Assembly (NCBI RefSeq): GCF_009766085.1
Contig: NZ_LMUF01000042.1
Span: 72,083 to 136,082 of the forward strand
Reading direction: 5' to 3'
Length of the DNA: 64,000 bases
DNA from: Burkholderia sp. S171
GTDB taxonomy: Bacteria > Pseudomonadota > Gammaproteobacteria > Burkholderiales > Burkholderiaceae
Under the pieces are notes generated by a model. That model made no database searches and had not been told where the DNA came from. It saw only the letters and a program-made list of their open reading frames with translations. This document shows positions 8,381 through 17,500 of the stretch, piece after piece (the stretch's first letter is position 1; each line of letters begins with the position of its first letter). The position numbers were made by a program, and so were the translations under genes.

Positions 8381-9901
8381 TCAGAAGAAACCAAGCGGCT
8401 TCTGGCTATAACTGACCAACAGGTTTTTCGTCTGCTGATAGTGATCGAGCATCATCTTGTGATTTTCCCGGCCAATGCCCGATTGCTTGTAACCACCGAA
8501 CGCAGCATGTGCCGGATACGCGTGATAGCAGTTGGTCCACACACGTCCAGCCTGGATGTCGCGGCCGAAACGATAAGCCCGCGTACCATCGCGCGTCCAC
8601 ACGCCCGCACCGAGGCCATAAAGCGTGTCGTTGGCGATCTCCAGTGCCTCGGCCTCATTCTTGAACGTCGTCACCGACAACACCGGCCCGAAAATTTCCT
8701 CCTGGAAGATGCGCATCTTGTTGTGACCGCGGAAGACCGTCGGCTTGATGTAGTAGCCGTTCTTCAACTCGCCGTCGAGCGCATTGCGTTCGCCGCCGAT
8801 CAGGCATTCAGCGCCTTCCTGCTTGCCGAGATCGATATACGAGAGAATCTTCTCAAGCTGCTCCTGCGAGGCTTGAGCACCAATCATCGTCTTGGAGTCG
8901 AGCGGATGCCCCTGGCTGATCGCCGCCACGCGCTTGAGGGCGCGTTCCATAAAGCGATCGTAGATGCTCTCTTCGACCAACGCGCGCGACGGACACGTAC
9001 ACACTTCGCCCTGGTTCAGCGCGAACATGGCGAACCCTTCAAGCGCCTTGTCGAAGTAGCTGTCGTCGGCGTTCATGACATCGGCGAAGAAAATGTTCGG
9101 GCTCTTGCCGCCCAGTTCAAGCGTCACCGGAATGAGGTTCTGGCTGGCGTACTGCATGATCAGGCGGCCGGTCGTGGTTTCGCCCGTGAACGCGATCTTG
9201 GCAATGCGCTTATTCGATGCCAGCGGTTTGCCCGCCTCCAGCCCAAAACCATTGACCACGTTCAGCACGCCGGCGGGCAACAGATCTTCGATCAACTCGA
9301 GCAGCACAAGTATGGAAGCGGGTGTTTGCTCGGCGGGTTTCAGCACCACGCAATTGCCGGCCGCCAGCGCAGGCGCGAGTTTCCACACCGCCATCAGGAT
9401 CGGGAAATTCCACGGAATGATCTGTCCCACAACGCCTAGCGGCTCGTGGAAGTGATATGCGACCGTGTCTTCGTCGATCTGCGAAATCGAGCCTTCCTGA
9501 GCGCGCACGCAACCGGCGAAATAGCGGAAATGATCGATCGCCAGCGGGATATCGGCGGCCATGGTTTCACGTAGGGGCTTGCCGTTATCGATGGTTTCCG
9601 CCACCGCGATACGCACCAGATTCGTTTCCATCCGGTCCGCGATCTTGTTCAGGATGTTGGCTCGCTCGGCAGGCGAGGTCTTGCCCCAGGCCGTCTTGGC
9701 TTTGTGCGCTGCATCAAGCGCGAGTTCAATATCGGCTTCGCGCGAGCGCGGGATGGAGGTGAACGCTTCGCCTGTGATGGGCGAAATATTGTCGAAATAC
9801 TCACCGCCTACCGGCTTGACCCATTGACCACCGATGAAGTTGCCATACTGCTTTTTATATGGGAAGTCTGTGTTCAAAAATTGCATCTCGGCGTGATTCA
9901 T
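8381..9901 (-). CDS. NAD-dependent aldehyde dehydrogenase, AcoD/acetaldehyde type
   Basis: Aldehyde dehydrogenase of 506 residues, oxidising an aldehyde (probably acetaldehyde or another short one) to the acid with NAD+. The family features are present in order: the cofactor region [19 protein letters not shown], the glycine motif FTGETTTGR, the catalytic glutamate in LELGGKSPN and the catalytic cysteine in [11 protein letters not shown]. The double-cysteine GEVCTC form is typical of the AcoD/ExaC group. The ATG at 9901 (MNHAEMQF) is preceded by GAGGAG at good spacing; upstream in-frame codons read through the promoter and are not coding. It is co-directional with DUF779 and probably under sigma54 control by the AcoR-like activator. 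Confidence 0.95.
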   Translation of the reverse strand: MNHAEMQFLNTDFPYKKQYGNFIGGQWVKPVGGEYFDNISPITGEAFTSIPRSREADIELALDAAHKAKTAWGKTSPAERANILNKIADRMETNLVRIAVAETIDNGKPLRETMAADIPLAIDHFRYFAGCVRAQEGSISQIDEDTVAYHFHEPLGVVGQIIPWNFPILMAVWKLAPALAAGNCVVLKPAEQTPASILVLLELIEDLLPAGVLNVVNGFGLEAGKPLASNKRIAKIAFTGETTTGRLIMQYASQNLIPVTLELGGKSPNIFFADVMNADDSYFDKALEGFAMFALNQGEVCTCPSRALVEESIYDRFMERALKRVAAISQGHPLDSKTMIGAQASQEQLEKILSYIDLGKQEGAECLIGGERNALDGELKNGYYIKPTVFRGHNKMRIFQEEIFGPVLSVTTFKNEAEALEIANDTLYGLGAGVWTRDGTRAYRFGRDIQAGRVWTNCYHAYPAHAAFGGYKQSGIGRENHKMMLDHYQQTKNLLVSYSQKPLGFF

Positions 9902-9973
9902 GTGCGTGCTCCTCGCATGTCGGTGAGAATGACCGCCGCGACTATGATTGCCGCAACCGGTGGGAACATGCTT

Positions 9974-9988
9974 GCGAGATGCGTGCCA
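9974..9988 (-). promoter_or_regulatory. sigma54 (-24/-12) promoter of the aldehyde dehydrogenase
   Basis: Read on the minus strand the bases are TGGCAC-GCATC-TCGC, matching the sigma54 consensus TGGCAC-N5-TTGC at all but one position, with the invariant GG and GC correctly spaced. Transcription would start near 9962, giving a leader of about 60 bases before the ATG at 9901. Confidence 0.72.
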
Positions 9989-10053
9989 ATGGGCGTCTTT
10001 CCGATGGGCAAAGGCAGTGGGCGTTATTCGCTTGCGCACAAGCACGACCATGC

Positions 10054-10100
10054 GTTCCGTTTCGGAACACTTGCGTGGGCAATCGTGTTGAAACGGAACA
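10054..10100. promoter_or_regulatory. paired upstream activator sites (GTTCCG/CGGAAC)
   Basis: GTTCCG-TTT-CGGAAC (10054-10068) is a perfect 15-bp palindrome. TGTTGAAACGGAACA (10086-10100) is a second, imperfect copy keeping the CGGAAC half. The centres are 32 bases apart, about three helical turns, and roughly 75 and 105 bases upstream of the sigma54 promoter. This is the usual placement for enhancer-binding protein sites. The AcoR-like protein encoded at 5820-7811 is the obvious ligand. Confidence 0.6.
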
Positions 10101-10220
10101 GCGCAGCGGCGCAATGTTTGAGCATGACGCGCGGTGGCTTTGTTGTGCAAACTAGGGATTCGGGCCGTGAATCAAGACGGTGGCGTTTCGTCACGGGTAG
10201 AACTAGAACGGAGGCACGCA

Positions 10221-10943
10221 ATGGCATTGACCGGCGTTAAGGCATTCGTATTCGACGTATTCGGCACTGTCGTGGATTGGCGCAGCGGCGTGGCACGCGA
10301 CGCAGCGCTGTTTCTGCGCCGGCATCCGATCAACGGCATTGACCCGATGCAATTCGCCGACGCCTGGCGTCGCCGGTATGGCCCTGCCATGGAGGAAGTG
10401 CGCAGCGGCCGGCGAGCATTTGTCCGGCTGGACGTGTTGCACCGCGAGAATTTGCTGGCGGTGCTGGCGGACTATGGAATTGATGCCGCAAGCCTTCCGG
10501 CGGAGGAAGTCGATGAACTGAATCTTGCGTGGCATCGGCTGGATCCGTGGCCCGACTCGCTCAGCGGCCTCACGCGACTCAAGGCCAGTCACATCATTGC
10601 ACCGCTTTCGAATGGCAACGTCGCTCTGATGCTGGACATGGCGAAACGCGCCGGCATTCCGTGGGACGCAATTCTGGGCGCGGAAGTCGTGCAGGCTTAC
10701 AAGCCGATGCCCGAGGCGTATTTGCGAACGGCCGATGTCTTAGGTCTTCGGCCGGAGCAATTGTGCCTGGTCGCCGCGCACAACAGCGATCTCGCGGCAG
10801 CAAGGCAATGCGGATACAAGACGGCGTTTGTGGCACGCCCGACGGAACATGGGCCGGAGCAGACCACGGACTTAAAGGCCGAGGCGGACCGGGACGTGGT
10901 CGCGCGTGACTTCAATGAATTGGCGGATAAGGTGGGGGCTTAG
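10221..10943 (+). CDS. haloacid dehalogenase, type II (HAD superfamily)
   Basis: HAD-fold hydrolase of 240 residues resembling type II L-2-haloacid dehalogenases. The nucleophile motif FDVFGTVVDW places the catalytic aspartate at residue 12; later motifs include LSNGN (motif II Ser/Asn), a lysine in VQAYKPMPEAY and VAAHNSDL (motif III), all typical of the type II group. True substrates may be 2-haloacids or merely small organic phosphates. GGAGG six bases before the ATG fixes the start. It is divergent from the aldehyde dehydrogenase, and no operon partner is apparent. Confidence 0.88.
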   Translation: MALTGVKAFVFDVFGTVVDWRSGVARDAALFLRRHPINGIDPMQFADAWRRRYGPAMEEVRSGRRAFVRLDVLHRENLLAVLADYGIDAASLPAEEVDELNLAWHRLDPWPDSLSGLTRLKASHIIAPLSNGNVALMLDMAKRAGIPWDAILGAEVVQAYKPMPEAYLRTADVLGLRPEQLCLVAAHNSDLAAARQCGYKTAFVARPTEHGPEQTTDLKAEADRDVVARDFNELADKVGA

Positions 10944-10956
10944 GGTGACTTAAGCC
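10937..10956. terminator. possible bidirectional terminator between convergent genes
   Basis: GGCTTA (10937-10942) pairs with TAAGCC (10951-10956) across an eight-base loop. It overlaps the dehalogenase stop and lies just before the convergent LacI stop at 10960. The stem is short and there is no clear T-run. Confidence 0.3.
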
Positions 10957-10959
10957 GCC

Positions 10960-12030
10960 TCAAACCGTCTGCCGCTCGACAATATGAAAGCCGACATCGA
11001 CCACGTTCGTTTCCGTCACGCCTTTCAAGCGCTCTAACAAACAGCGCGCTGCGCTGATGCCAATACGCGTGCCGTCCACGCCCACGGTCGTCAACTGCGG
11101 GCTCGTCTCCGAGGCGAACTCCAAATCGCCGAAACCGCAGATGGCCAGTTGCGACGGCACGTCGATACCCCGGCGTTTTGCCTCGCCCAGCACGCCGATA
11201 GCCAACAGATCCGAACCGCAGAAAACCGCATCGAGTGATGGCATCTGCTCCAGCAACTTAGGCAACGCGACCTTGCCGATGGACACCGAACTAGGCGGCG
11301 CAACGATCACGTCTGCGACATCATGGATCCCTGCGCGCGCCAGCCGTTCGCGAAAGCCGGTGATACGTGCGACGGCGCGATCATCGTTGGCCGACACCAG
11401 GCCCGGATACAAAACCCCTCGCGCGAGGAAGCGCTCCGCAACCGCAACGCCCACTTGATAATGCGAGAAACCCACGAGCATATCGATCGGCGTCTCCGTC
11501 ATGTCCCACGTTTCCACAATCGGAATGCCGACATTACGCAACCGCTCGCGCAACGAATCCGTATGCGCCACGCCCGTCAACAACACCCCTTCAGGACGTC
11601 GGCTCAAGACCGCATCGAGCAGCGTTTCCTCACTGGAATCGCTGTAGCCGCTCAACGCGAGCAGCACCTGATAACCGGCCTTCGACATCGTCTCGCTGAA
11701 CACCTGAATGGTTTCGGAGAACAACGAGTGCGCGATGGTCGGGACAATAGCCGCGATCAGCCGCGACTTCGACGAGGACAACCCGCCCGCCAGCCGGTTG
11801 GGTACATACCCAAGCTTCTGGACGACCTGACGCACGCGCTCAAGCGTTTCCGGCGCGACGGATTCCGGATTGTTGAAGACACGCGACACCGTGATCGGCG
11901 ACACGCCCGCGGCGGCCGCTACGTCGGTGATGCGAAGCCCTTTCGGACCGCCGCGCGAGCGCTTGACGGGCGTGGGCGGGGCTTCGTCCGGAGCATCGAT
12001 AGGATAGGCGGTCGGCTTGTCGTTCGGCAT
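10960..12030 (-). CDS. LacI/GntR-type transcriptional repressor of the aldonate operon
   Basis: LacI-family regulator of about 356 residues. The N-terminal helix-turn-helix (ITDVAAAAGVSPITVSRVF) and hinge (YVPNRLAGGL) are followed by a periplasmic-binding-protein-like effector domain; overall it resembles gluconate-type GntR members. The ATG at 12030 (MPNDKPTA) is preferred over a TTG at 12075, neither having a strong ribosome site. It is the last gene of a minus-strand operon (dehydratase, RraA-like, MFS, LacI), so it probably represses its own operon until the aldonate or its dehydration product is present. Confidence 0.9.
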   Translation of the reverse strand: MPNDKPTAYPIDAPDEAPPTPVKRSRGGPKGLRITDVAAAAGVSPITVSRVFNNPESVAPETLERVRQVVQKLGYVPNRLAGGLSSSKSRLIAAIVPTIAHSLFSETIQVFSETMSKAGYQVLLALSGYSDSSEETLLDAVLSRRPEGVLLTGVAHTDSLRERLRNVGIPIVETWDMTETPIDMLVGFSHYQVGVAVAERFLARGVLYPGLVSANDDRAVARITGFRERLARAGIHDVADVIVAPPSSVSIGKVALPKLLEQMPSLDAVFCGSDLLAIGVLGEAKRRGIDVPSQLAICGFGDLEFASETSPQLTTVGVDGTRIGISAARCLLERLKGVTETNVVDVGFHIVERQTV

Positions 12031-12105
12031 GGTTCGCTTGCTTGCAGGAGGGCTTGACGCCGGTATTGTAGTCAACGCCGACCGGGCCTCGTCGCAGGAA
12101 CAGCT

Positions 12106-13440
12106 CTACGTCGCTTCCACCCTCCTTCGAGCGCTCGCCTCCGGCGTACCGTCATGACGATTGCGACGACTCAAAATCAGCGTGACGACGCCGAACGTAA
12201 AGAGACACGCGGCGGGAATCAACATAGGCGCCTTCGTGCTGCCGCTCACCTGCCGGACCCATGGCACCAGATTCTGCGCGATAAAACCACCCACATTACC
12301 CAGTGAATTGATCGCCGCGATTCCAGCGGCCGCACGCGCACCCGTCAGGAACTTCGACGGCAGCGTCCAGAAACACGGCAGGAGCAAATACATGCACGGC
12401 GCGCCAAGACTCAAGGCAATGAAACGCAACGTGTTGGTCGGCAGGAACACGCTGCCGAGAAAGAACATCACACCGAGTACCGACGCGCAGAGCATCGCGG
12501 TCATTGTGCGGTCGGCGGCGCGCAATTTCGACGGCAACCACGCAAGCACGATAGTCGCGAGCAGCCACGGCACGATGTTGATCAGGCCGTTGACGGTATT
12601 GCTGACACCGAACCCCTTGACCAGCGTCGGCAGCCAGTAGCTCACGCCATACACCGACATGGACAGCATCATGTAGTACAACGCCATGCCAATCACGCGC
12701 GGTTCCGTCAACACGCTCAGAAACGTTGTCTTGCCCGCTTCGGTTTGCGCTGCGAGGGCGCGTTCGTTATCGAGGGTATCGGCTAGCCATTTCTTTTCGG
12801 CATCCGACATGAATGTTGCTTTTAGCGGAGACGCAGGCAAATACAACAGCACGACAGCCGTCAGTAGGATGGACGGTACGCCCGTGACAATGAACACGAG
12901 CTGCCAGCCTTGCAGGCCAAAGAGTCCACCCTTGTCCAGCAGCCAGCCGCAAATAGGCGCGCCGACCATGTTGCCCAGACTGCTGCCCACCGTGAAATAC
13001 CCGAGCATCCGCACCCGATGCCGCGATGGAAACCACAACGTCAGGTAATAAATCACGCCGGGGTAAAGCCCGGCTTCGGAAGCACCGAGCAGGAAGCGCA
13101 GCACGTAGAACGTGGTGGCGTTTTTCGTGAACGCGAGCAGCACGGTGACAATGCCCCACGTCAGCATGATGCGTGCGATCCAGCGCGGCGCGCCGTACTT
13201 GTGCAGCAGCACGTTGCTCGGCACCTCGAAGATCAGATAGCCGATGAAAAACAACGACGCGCCAAGCCCATACGCCAATTCGCTCAAACCGAGACTGCTC
13301 AGCATCTGCAGCTTGGCGAAGCTGATATTCGAACGGTCGATATACGCAATCAGATAGAGCAGGCCAAGCAGCGGCATCAGCCTGAATGCGAGCCGGTTGA
13401 TGAGCGGTATTTCGTCTATCGCTTGCGGAACAGTATTCAC
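12106..13440 (-). CDS. MFS transporter, anion:cation symporter (ACS) family
   Basis: Twelve-helix major facilitator protein of 444 residues. The motif YIDRSNISFAKLQM near the first helix, with GLSELAYGLGASLFFIGYLIFEVPSNVLLHKYGA split over helices 2 and 3, is characteristic of ACS-family organic acid and sugar acid importers (D-galactonate, glucarate or tartrate types). The GTG at 13440 has AGGAG five bases upstream and is preferred over an ATG eight codons earlier. It lies between the RraA-like gene and the LacI gene and presumably imports the sugar acid used by the dehydratase. Confidence 0.92.
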   Translation of the reverse strand: MNTVPQAIDEIPLINRLAFRLMPLLGLLYLIAYIDRSNISFAKLQMLSSLGLSELAYGLGASLFFIGYLIFEVPSNVLLHKYGAPRWIARIMLTWGIVTVLLAFTKNATTFYVLRFLLGASEAGLYPGVIYYLTLWFPSRHRVRMLGYFTVGSSLGNMVGAPICGWLLDKGGLFGLQGWQLVFIVTGVPSILLTAVVLLYLPASPLKATFMSDAEKKWLADTLDNERALAAQTEAGKTTFLSVLTEPRVIGMALYYMMLSMSVYGVSYWLPTLVKGFGVSNTVNGLINIVPWLLATIVLAWLPSKLRAADRTMTAMLCASVLGVMFFLGSVFLPTNTLRFIALSLGAPCMYLLLPCFWTLPSKFLTGARAAAGIAAINSLGNVGGFIAQNLVPWVRQVSGSTKAPMLIPAACLFTFGVVTLILSRRNRHDGTPEASARRRVEAT

Positions 13441-13500
13441 CGTATCTCCTGCGCCCCGCTGCATACCGGCGGGCGTTAACGTTCAAAGGTCGATACGTTG

Positions 13501-14232
13501 TTATTTTTGCGCGCGCCATTGCGCATACGCCGCCAACGTTTCTTCATTCGGCGGATAGGTCCCACGCAACGGCCTGCCTTCATCAATACGCTGCGAGATG
13601 AAGATCTCCAGTTGCTCCTGCTCGGTCGCATCGCGCGCAACGTCTTCCGCCATTTCGCGCGGTACGATCACGACGCCGTCCACATCGGCGACAACAATAT
13701 CGCCGGGGTACACTGCCACGCCGCCGCATGCTATGGGCACGTTCATATCCACCGCGTGATGTTTGGCGAGGTTCAACGGCGCGCTCGCGCCCGCGCACCA
13801 CAGCGGCAGGCCGAGGCCGGAAATCGTGCCGCTGTCACGCACTGCGCCATCGGAAACCATGCCTGCCACGCCGCGCTTCGCCAGCCGTAGGGCGAGAATC
13901 GATCCCACCGATGCCACCGACCGGTCACCGCGACAATCCTGAACCAGCACGCTACCCGGCGGCGCGCTTTCCACCGCCTTGCGCTGCGGATGGTCGGGGT
14001 CCTGGAACACACCCACGTGATCGAGGTCTTCACGCGCGGGAATATTGCGCAGCGTGAATGCGGGTCCAACCAGGTTCGGTGCGCCCGGTGCGGGTTTGAC
14101 GAGCGGCGCGACACCTTGCAGGAAGACGTTGCGCAAGCCGCGCTTGAACAGTTGCGTGGTGAGCGTCGCCGTGCTGACGTGGCGCAATAGTTCAAGCGCG
14201 GCGCTGCTGACGGGGGTATCGGATGGATTCAT
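13501..14232 (-). CDS. RraA-family protein, probable class II pyruvate aldolase
   Basis: Protein of 243 residues of the RraA/HMG-aldolase family (menG-like). The conserved segment GMVSDGAVRDSGTI keeps the Arg-Asp pair that family aldolases use for substrate and divalent metal. Some members bind RNase E; others cleave 4-hydroxy-2-oxo acids to pyruvate plus an aldehyde or oxo-acid. Set 25 bases behind a sugar-acid dehydratase, an aldolase role on the 2-keto-3-deoxy product is more plausible than RNase E control. That is inference. The ATG at 14232 (MNPSDTPV) starts the conserved part; the longer frame to 14355 runs into the dehydratase gene. Confidence 0.85.
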   Translation of the reverse strand: MNPSDTPVSSAALELLRHVSTATLTTQLFKRGLRNVFLQGVAPLVKPAPGAPNLVGPAFTLRNIPAREDLDHVGVFQDPDHPQRKAVESAPPGSVLVQDCRGDRSVASVGSILALRLAKRGVAGMVSDGAVRDSGTISGLGLPLWCAGASAPLNLAKHHAVDMNVPIACGGVAVYPGDIVVADVDGVVIVPREMAEDVARDATEQEQLEIFISQRIDEGRPLRGTYPPNEETLAAYAQWRAQK

Positions 14233-14257
14233 AAGGAGTGCTCTTCTCTGAATAAGG

Positions 14258-16042
14258 TTAGTGAATCTCGGGTTCGTCGCGGTTCGCGCTCGCTGCCGGT
14301 GCAACGGTTCCAGACGACGACACGGCCACCGGTTCTTCCAGGAAATCGAAGTCACAGCCCTTGTTCGCCTGCGTGACGTGAAGCTGATGCATCACGCCAA
14401 AGCCGCGCTCGAACGGACGTTTCGGCGCCTTCCACGCTTCCCGGCGAGTGGCGAGTTCTTCGTCGCTGACATCGAGATGAAGACGTCGGCCGGGCACATC
14501 GAGCTCGATCATGTCGCCGTCTTTCACCAGCGCGAGCGGACCACCCACAAACGATTCCGGCGCTACATGCAGCACGCACGCGCCGTAGCTCGTGCCGCTC
14601 ATGCGGGCGTCCGAGATTCGCACCATGTCGCGTACGCCCTGCTTCAACAGCTTCTGCGGGATCGGCAACTGGCCCCACTCGGGCATGCCGGGTGCACCCA
14701 CCGGACCCGCGTGTTGCAGCACGACCACCGACTCCGCGGTGATGTCAAGTTCTTCGCTGTCGATGCGTGCCGCCATGTCGGCGTAATCCTTGAATACGAC
14801 GGCCGGTCCGCGCGCCTTCAGCAGATGCTGCTCCATGGCGGCCGGCTTGATGACGGCGCCATCCGGCGCGAGGTTGCCGGTCAGCACGGCGAGGCCGTCG
14901 CGTTCCACCAGCGGGTTAGCGCGCTTGCGAATCACGTCTTCGTCGAAGATCTCCGCGCCCGCGATGTTTTCGGCGAGCGTCGACCCGCTCACCGTCATCT
15001 GCGTGCCGTCGATCAGGCCCCCCAGTTCCACGAGCAACGCGCGCAAACCACCTGCGTAGAAGAAATCTTCCATGAGGTATTTGCCGGCCGGGCGCAGGTT
15101 CGCGAGCACGGGCGTGATGCGCGCGAGTTCATCGAAGCGCGCGGTCGTCAGGTCGATACCCGCCCGGCGCGCGACCGCCACCAGATGCACGATCGCGTTC
15201 GTGGAACCGGACATGGAAAGCACGGTGGTGACGGCGTTATCGAAGGATTTCGCGGTCAGGATGTCCGACGGTTTCTGGTCGATCCAGACCATCTCCACAA
15301 TCCGCTGGCCGGTCAGCGATGCGAACTGAGCATGGCGCGAATCGACCGCGGGGATCGACGAAAAGCCGGGTAGCGTCAGGCCGAGTGATTCGGTGGCCGT
15401 GGTCATGGTCGATGCCGTGCCCATGGTCATGCAGTGTCCTGGCGAGCGCGCAATGCCGCTTTCGATGCCCTTCCACTCCTCTTCCGTGATCTTGCCCGCG
15501 CGCAGTTCCGCCCAGTATTTCCAAGTGTCCGAGCCGCTTCCGAGCGTGCGGCCGTTCCAGTTGCCGCGCAGCATCGGCCCGGCGGGTAAATAGATACTCG
15601 GCAGGTTCATGCTGATCGCGCCCATCAACAGGCCGGGCGTGGTCTTGTCACAGCCGCCCATCAGCACGCAGCCGTCGAACTGATACGACTTCAGCAATTC
15701 CTCGGTTTCCATCGCGAGGAAGTTTCGATACAGCATGGTCGTCGGTTTCTGGAACGGCTCGGCGAGGGTCATCACGGGCATTTCGACCGGGAACCCGCCG
15801 GCCTGCCAGACGCCGCGCTTGACCTCCTCCACGCGTTGCTTGAAGTGCGTGTGGCACGAGTTCAGCTCGCTCCACGTATTGACGATGGCGATGACCGGCT
15901 TGCCCATGTAATCGGACGGGTGATAGCCCATCTGCGCCGTGCGCGAACGGTGTCCGAAGGAGCGCAGGTCGTTCACGCCATACCAGCGGTAGCTCCGTAA
16001 TTGTTCAGGGGTCTTGCGGGGAGGCGTGGGATTCGAAGACAA
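14258..16042 (-). CDS. IlvD/Edd-family sugar-acid dehydratase
   Basis: Iron-sulfur dehydratase of 594 residues, closest by appearance to L-arabinonate/D-xylonate-type enzymes rather than IlvD itself. It carries the cluster cysteines in GGCDKTTPG and [23 protein letters not shown] near the N-terminus, and a C-terminal [11 protein letters not shown] motif. It should remove water from an aldonate to give a 2-keto-3-deoxy acid. The start is a TTG at 16042 with AAGGAG eight bases upstream, which is stronger evidence than any later ATG. As first gene of the operon it lies directly under two candidate LacI operators. Confidence 0.92.
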   Translation of the reverse strand: MSSNPTPPRKTPEQLRSYRWYGVNDLRSFGHRSRTAQMGYHPSDYMGKPVIAIVNTWSELNSCHTHFKQRVEEVKRGVWQAGGFPVEMPVMTLAEPFQKPTTMLYRNFLAMETEELLKSYQFDGCVLMGGCDKTTPGLLMGAISMNLPSIYLPAGPMLRGNWNGRTLGSGSDTWKYWAELRAGKITEEEWKGIESGIARSPGHCMTMGTASTMTTATESLGLTLPGFSSIPAVDSRHAQFASLTGQRIVEMVWIDQKPSDILTAKSFDNAVTTVLSMSGSTNAIVHLVAVARRAGIDLTTARFDELARITPVLANLRPAGKYLMEDFFYAGGLRALLVELGGLIDGTQMTVSGSTLAENIAGAEIFDEDVIRKRANPLVERDGLAVLTGNLAPDGAVIKPAAMEQHLLKARGPAVVFKDYADMAARIDSEELDITAESVVVLQHAGPVGAPGMPEWGQLPIPQKLLKQGVRDMVRISDARMSGTSYGACVLHVAPESFVGGPLALVKDGDMIELDVPGRRLHLDVSDEELATRREAWKAPKRPFERGFGVMHQLHVTQANKGCDFDFLEEPVAVSSSGTVAPAASANRDEPEIH

Positions 16043-16054
16043 GCTTTTTTCTCC

Positions 16055-16105
16055 TTGATAGCAATATCAACACGCTCTTGAATGGGCGAATGGTAACGCT
16101 ATCAT
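16055..16105. promoter_or_regulatory. two similar candidate LacI operators upstream of the dehydratase
   Basis: TTGATAGCAATATCAA (16055-16070) and, on the other strand, ATGATAGCGTTACCAT (16090-16105) align as TGATAGCNNTAYCA, with 11 of 14 bases shared. The second has a central CG as in typical LacI-family operators. One overlaps the region just before the dehydratase ribosome site, the other is 35 bases further up, as expected for repression by the LacI protein ending this operon. Confidence 0.5.
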
Positions 16106-16201
16106 TGTGGAACGTCCGTAAGGGATTTCACGCATAAGGCGGGTGGCAGCAAGCGGAGATCGACGGGACTTCGGCCGCAGGAACGCAAGCGCAAAAACCG
16201 C

Positions 16202-16248
16202 TTGCGCCGATCAGACATCCCCGTACAATACTGTATATATATACAGTT
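16202..16248 (+). promoter_or_regulatory. SOS promoter with LexA box
   Basis: CTGTATATATATACAG at 16231-16246 equals the E. coli LexA core consensus, and flanking TA and TT extend the match to 19 of 20 bases. A sigma70-like promoter, TTGCGC (16202-16207), 16-base spacer and TACAAT (16224-16229), puts the start of transcription inside the box. Repression by LexA and induction by DNA damage follow directly. The position also rules out start codons before about 16236 for the next gene. Confidence 0.88.
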
Positions 16249-16261
16249 AAGCGCTGACGAA

Positions 16262-17473
16262 ATGGAACTGCTCAAGAAGCTCGAAGTGCTGGCAGACGCG
16301 GCGAAATATGACGCGTCTTGCGCCAGCAGCAGCGCGCCGAAACGCAGTTCGCGAGGTGGGCCGGGGCTAGGGTCGAGCACGGGCGCCGGTATCTGTCACA
16401 GCTTCACGCCGGATGGCCGCTGCGTGTCGCTACTGAAAATCCTCCTGACCAATTTCTGCCTGTACGACTGTCAGTACTGCGTGAACCGCCGGTCCAGCAA
16501 CGTACCGCGTGCGCGCTTCACACCTGAAGAAGTGGTGGACCTGACGCTGGATTTTTACCGGCGCAACTATATCGACGGCCTGTTTTTAAGCTCCGGCATC
16601 ATCCAGTCGTCGAACTACACCATGGAGCAACTCGTTCGCGTCGCGCAGTCATTGCGTGAGGACCACCAGTTCCGCGGCTACTTGCACCTCAAGACCATTC
16701 CCGACGCGGATCCGGGACTGATCGCACAGGCCGGAAAATATGCTGACCGGCTAAGTGTCAATATCGAACTGCCGACCGAGGTCAGCCTCGAAAGGCTCGC
16801 GCCCGAGAAGAGTGCCCGCACGATCAAGTTGGCTATGAGTTCAATCCGGCTCGGACAGGACGAAGCGCTCAGCGACAAAAAAGCGCCTAAATTCGCACCC
16901 GCTGGTCAAAGTACGCAGATGATCGTCGGTGCAGACGCTACGGACGACCGGACCATCTTGCGTACAGCCGAGACGCTGTACGGGTCGTATAAATTGAAGC
17001 GGGTTTACTACTCGGCGTTCAGCCCGATCCCGGACAGTCCTTCCGCCCTGCCCTCGCAGGCGCCGCCGCTGTTGCGCGAGCACCGGCTTTATCAGGCTGA
17101 CTTCCTGATGCGCGGTTACGGCTTCAACGTGGCCGAACTGTTCGGTGACACCGGTTCGTTGTCACTTGATATCGACCCGAAGCTTGCGTGGGCGCTGTCT
17201 CACCGGCATCAGTTTCCCGTCGATCTCAATCGTGCGCCGCTTCGCATGATTGCGCGCGTGCCAGGAATCGGCATGCGCAATGCCCAACGGCTGGTGGAGC
17301 TGCGTCGCTCGCGCGCTGTGCGTTACCAGGATCTGGTGCAGTTGCGCTGCTCAATGGCAAAGATCAAGCCGTTTATCGTCACACAGGATTATCGGGCGCC
17401 ATTGAAGGAGGTGTCGTCGGAACAGCTGCGGCGAGTGCTGACGCCGCCACCTGTGCAGCTTGCACTGCTGTGA
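16262..17473 (+). CDS. radical SAM DNA modification/repair protein (SplB-like, UDG-linked)
   Basis: Predicted radical S-adenosylmethionine enzyme of 403 residues from the family regularly encoded beside UdgX-type proteins and thought to act on damaged DNA. CLYDCQYC supplies the CX3CX2C motif for the 4Fe-4S cluster. The C-terminus has a helix-hairpin-helix DNA-binding element (ARVPGIGMRNAQRLVELR). The exact lesion or reaction is unknown; spore photoproduct lyase is only a distant relative. The ATG at 16262 (MELLKKLEV) is chosen because the promoter and LexA box lie over the upstream in-frame ATG at 16202. It is followed by the UdgX fusion 27 bases later in an evident SOS operon. Confidence 0.9.
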   Translation: MELLKKLEVLADAAKYDASCASSSAPKRSSRGGPGLGSSTGAGICHSFTPDGRCVSLLKILLTNFCLYDCQYCVNRRSSNVPRARFTPEEVVDLTLDFYRRNYIDGLFLSSGIIQSSNYTMEQLVRVAQSLREDHQFRGYLHLKTIPDADPGLIAQAGKYADRLSVNIELPTEVSLERLAPEKSARTIKLAMSSIRLGQDEALSDKKAPKFAPAGQSTQMIVGADATDDRTILRTAETLYGSYKLKRVYYSAFSPIPDSPSALPSQAPPLLREHRLYQADFLMRGYGFNVAELFGDTGSLSLDIDPKLAWALSHRHQFPVDLNRAPLRMIARVPGIGMRNAQRLVELRRSRAVRYQDLVQLRCSMAKIKPFIVTQDYRAPLKEVSSEQLRRVLTPPPVQLALL

Positions 17474-17500
17474 GCGCGCATGCTTCCGAGCGGACATTCA

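Noticed and set aside
8441-9439. 332-codon plus-strand open frame
   Set aside because: Antisense to the aldehyde dehydrogenase whose motifs are all in the minus-strand frame.
14261-15373. 370-codon plus-strand open frame
   Set aside because: Antisense to the IlvD/Edd dehydratase; no recognisable motif.
16231-16246. TATATA palindrome read as a simple AT-rich repeat
   Set aside because: It matches the LexA consensus base for base and sits on a promoter, so it is an operator rather than low-complexity sequence.
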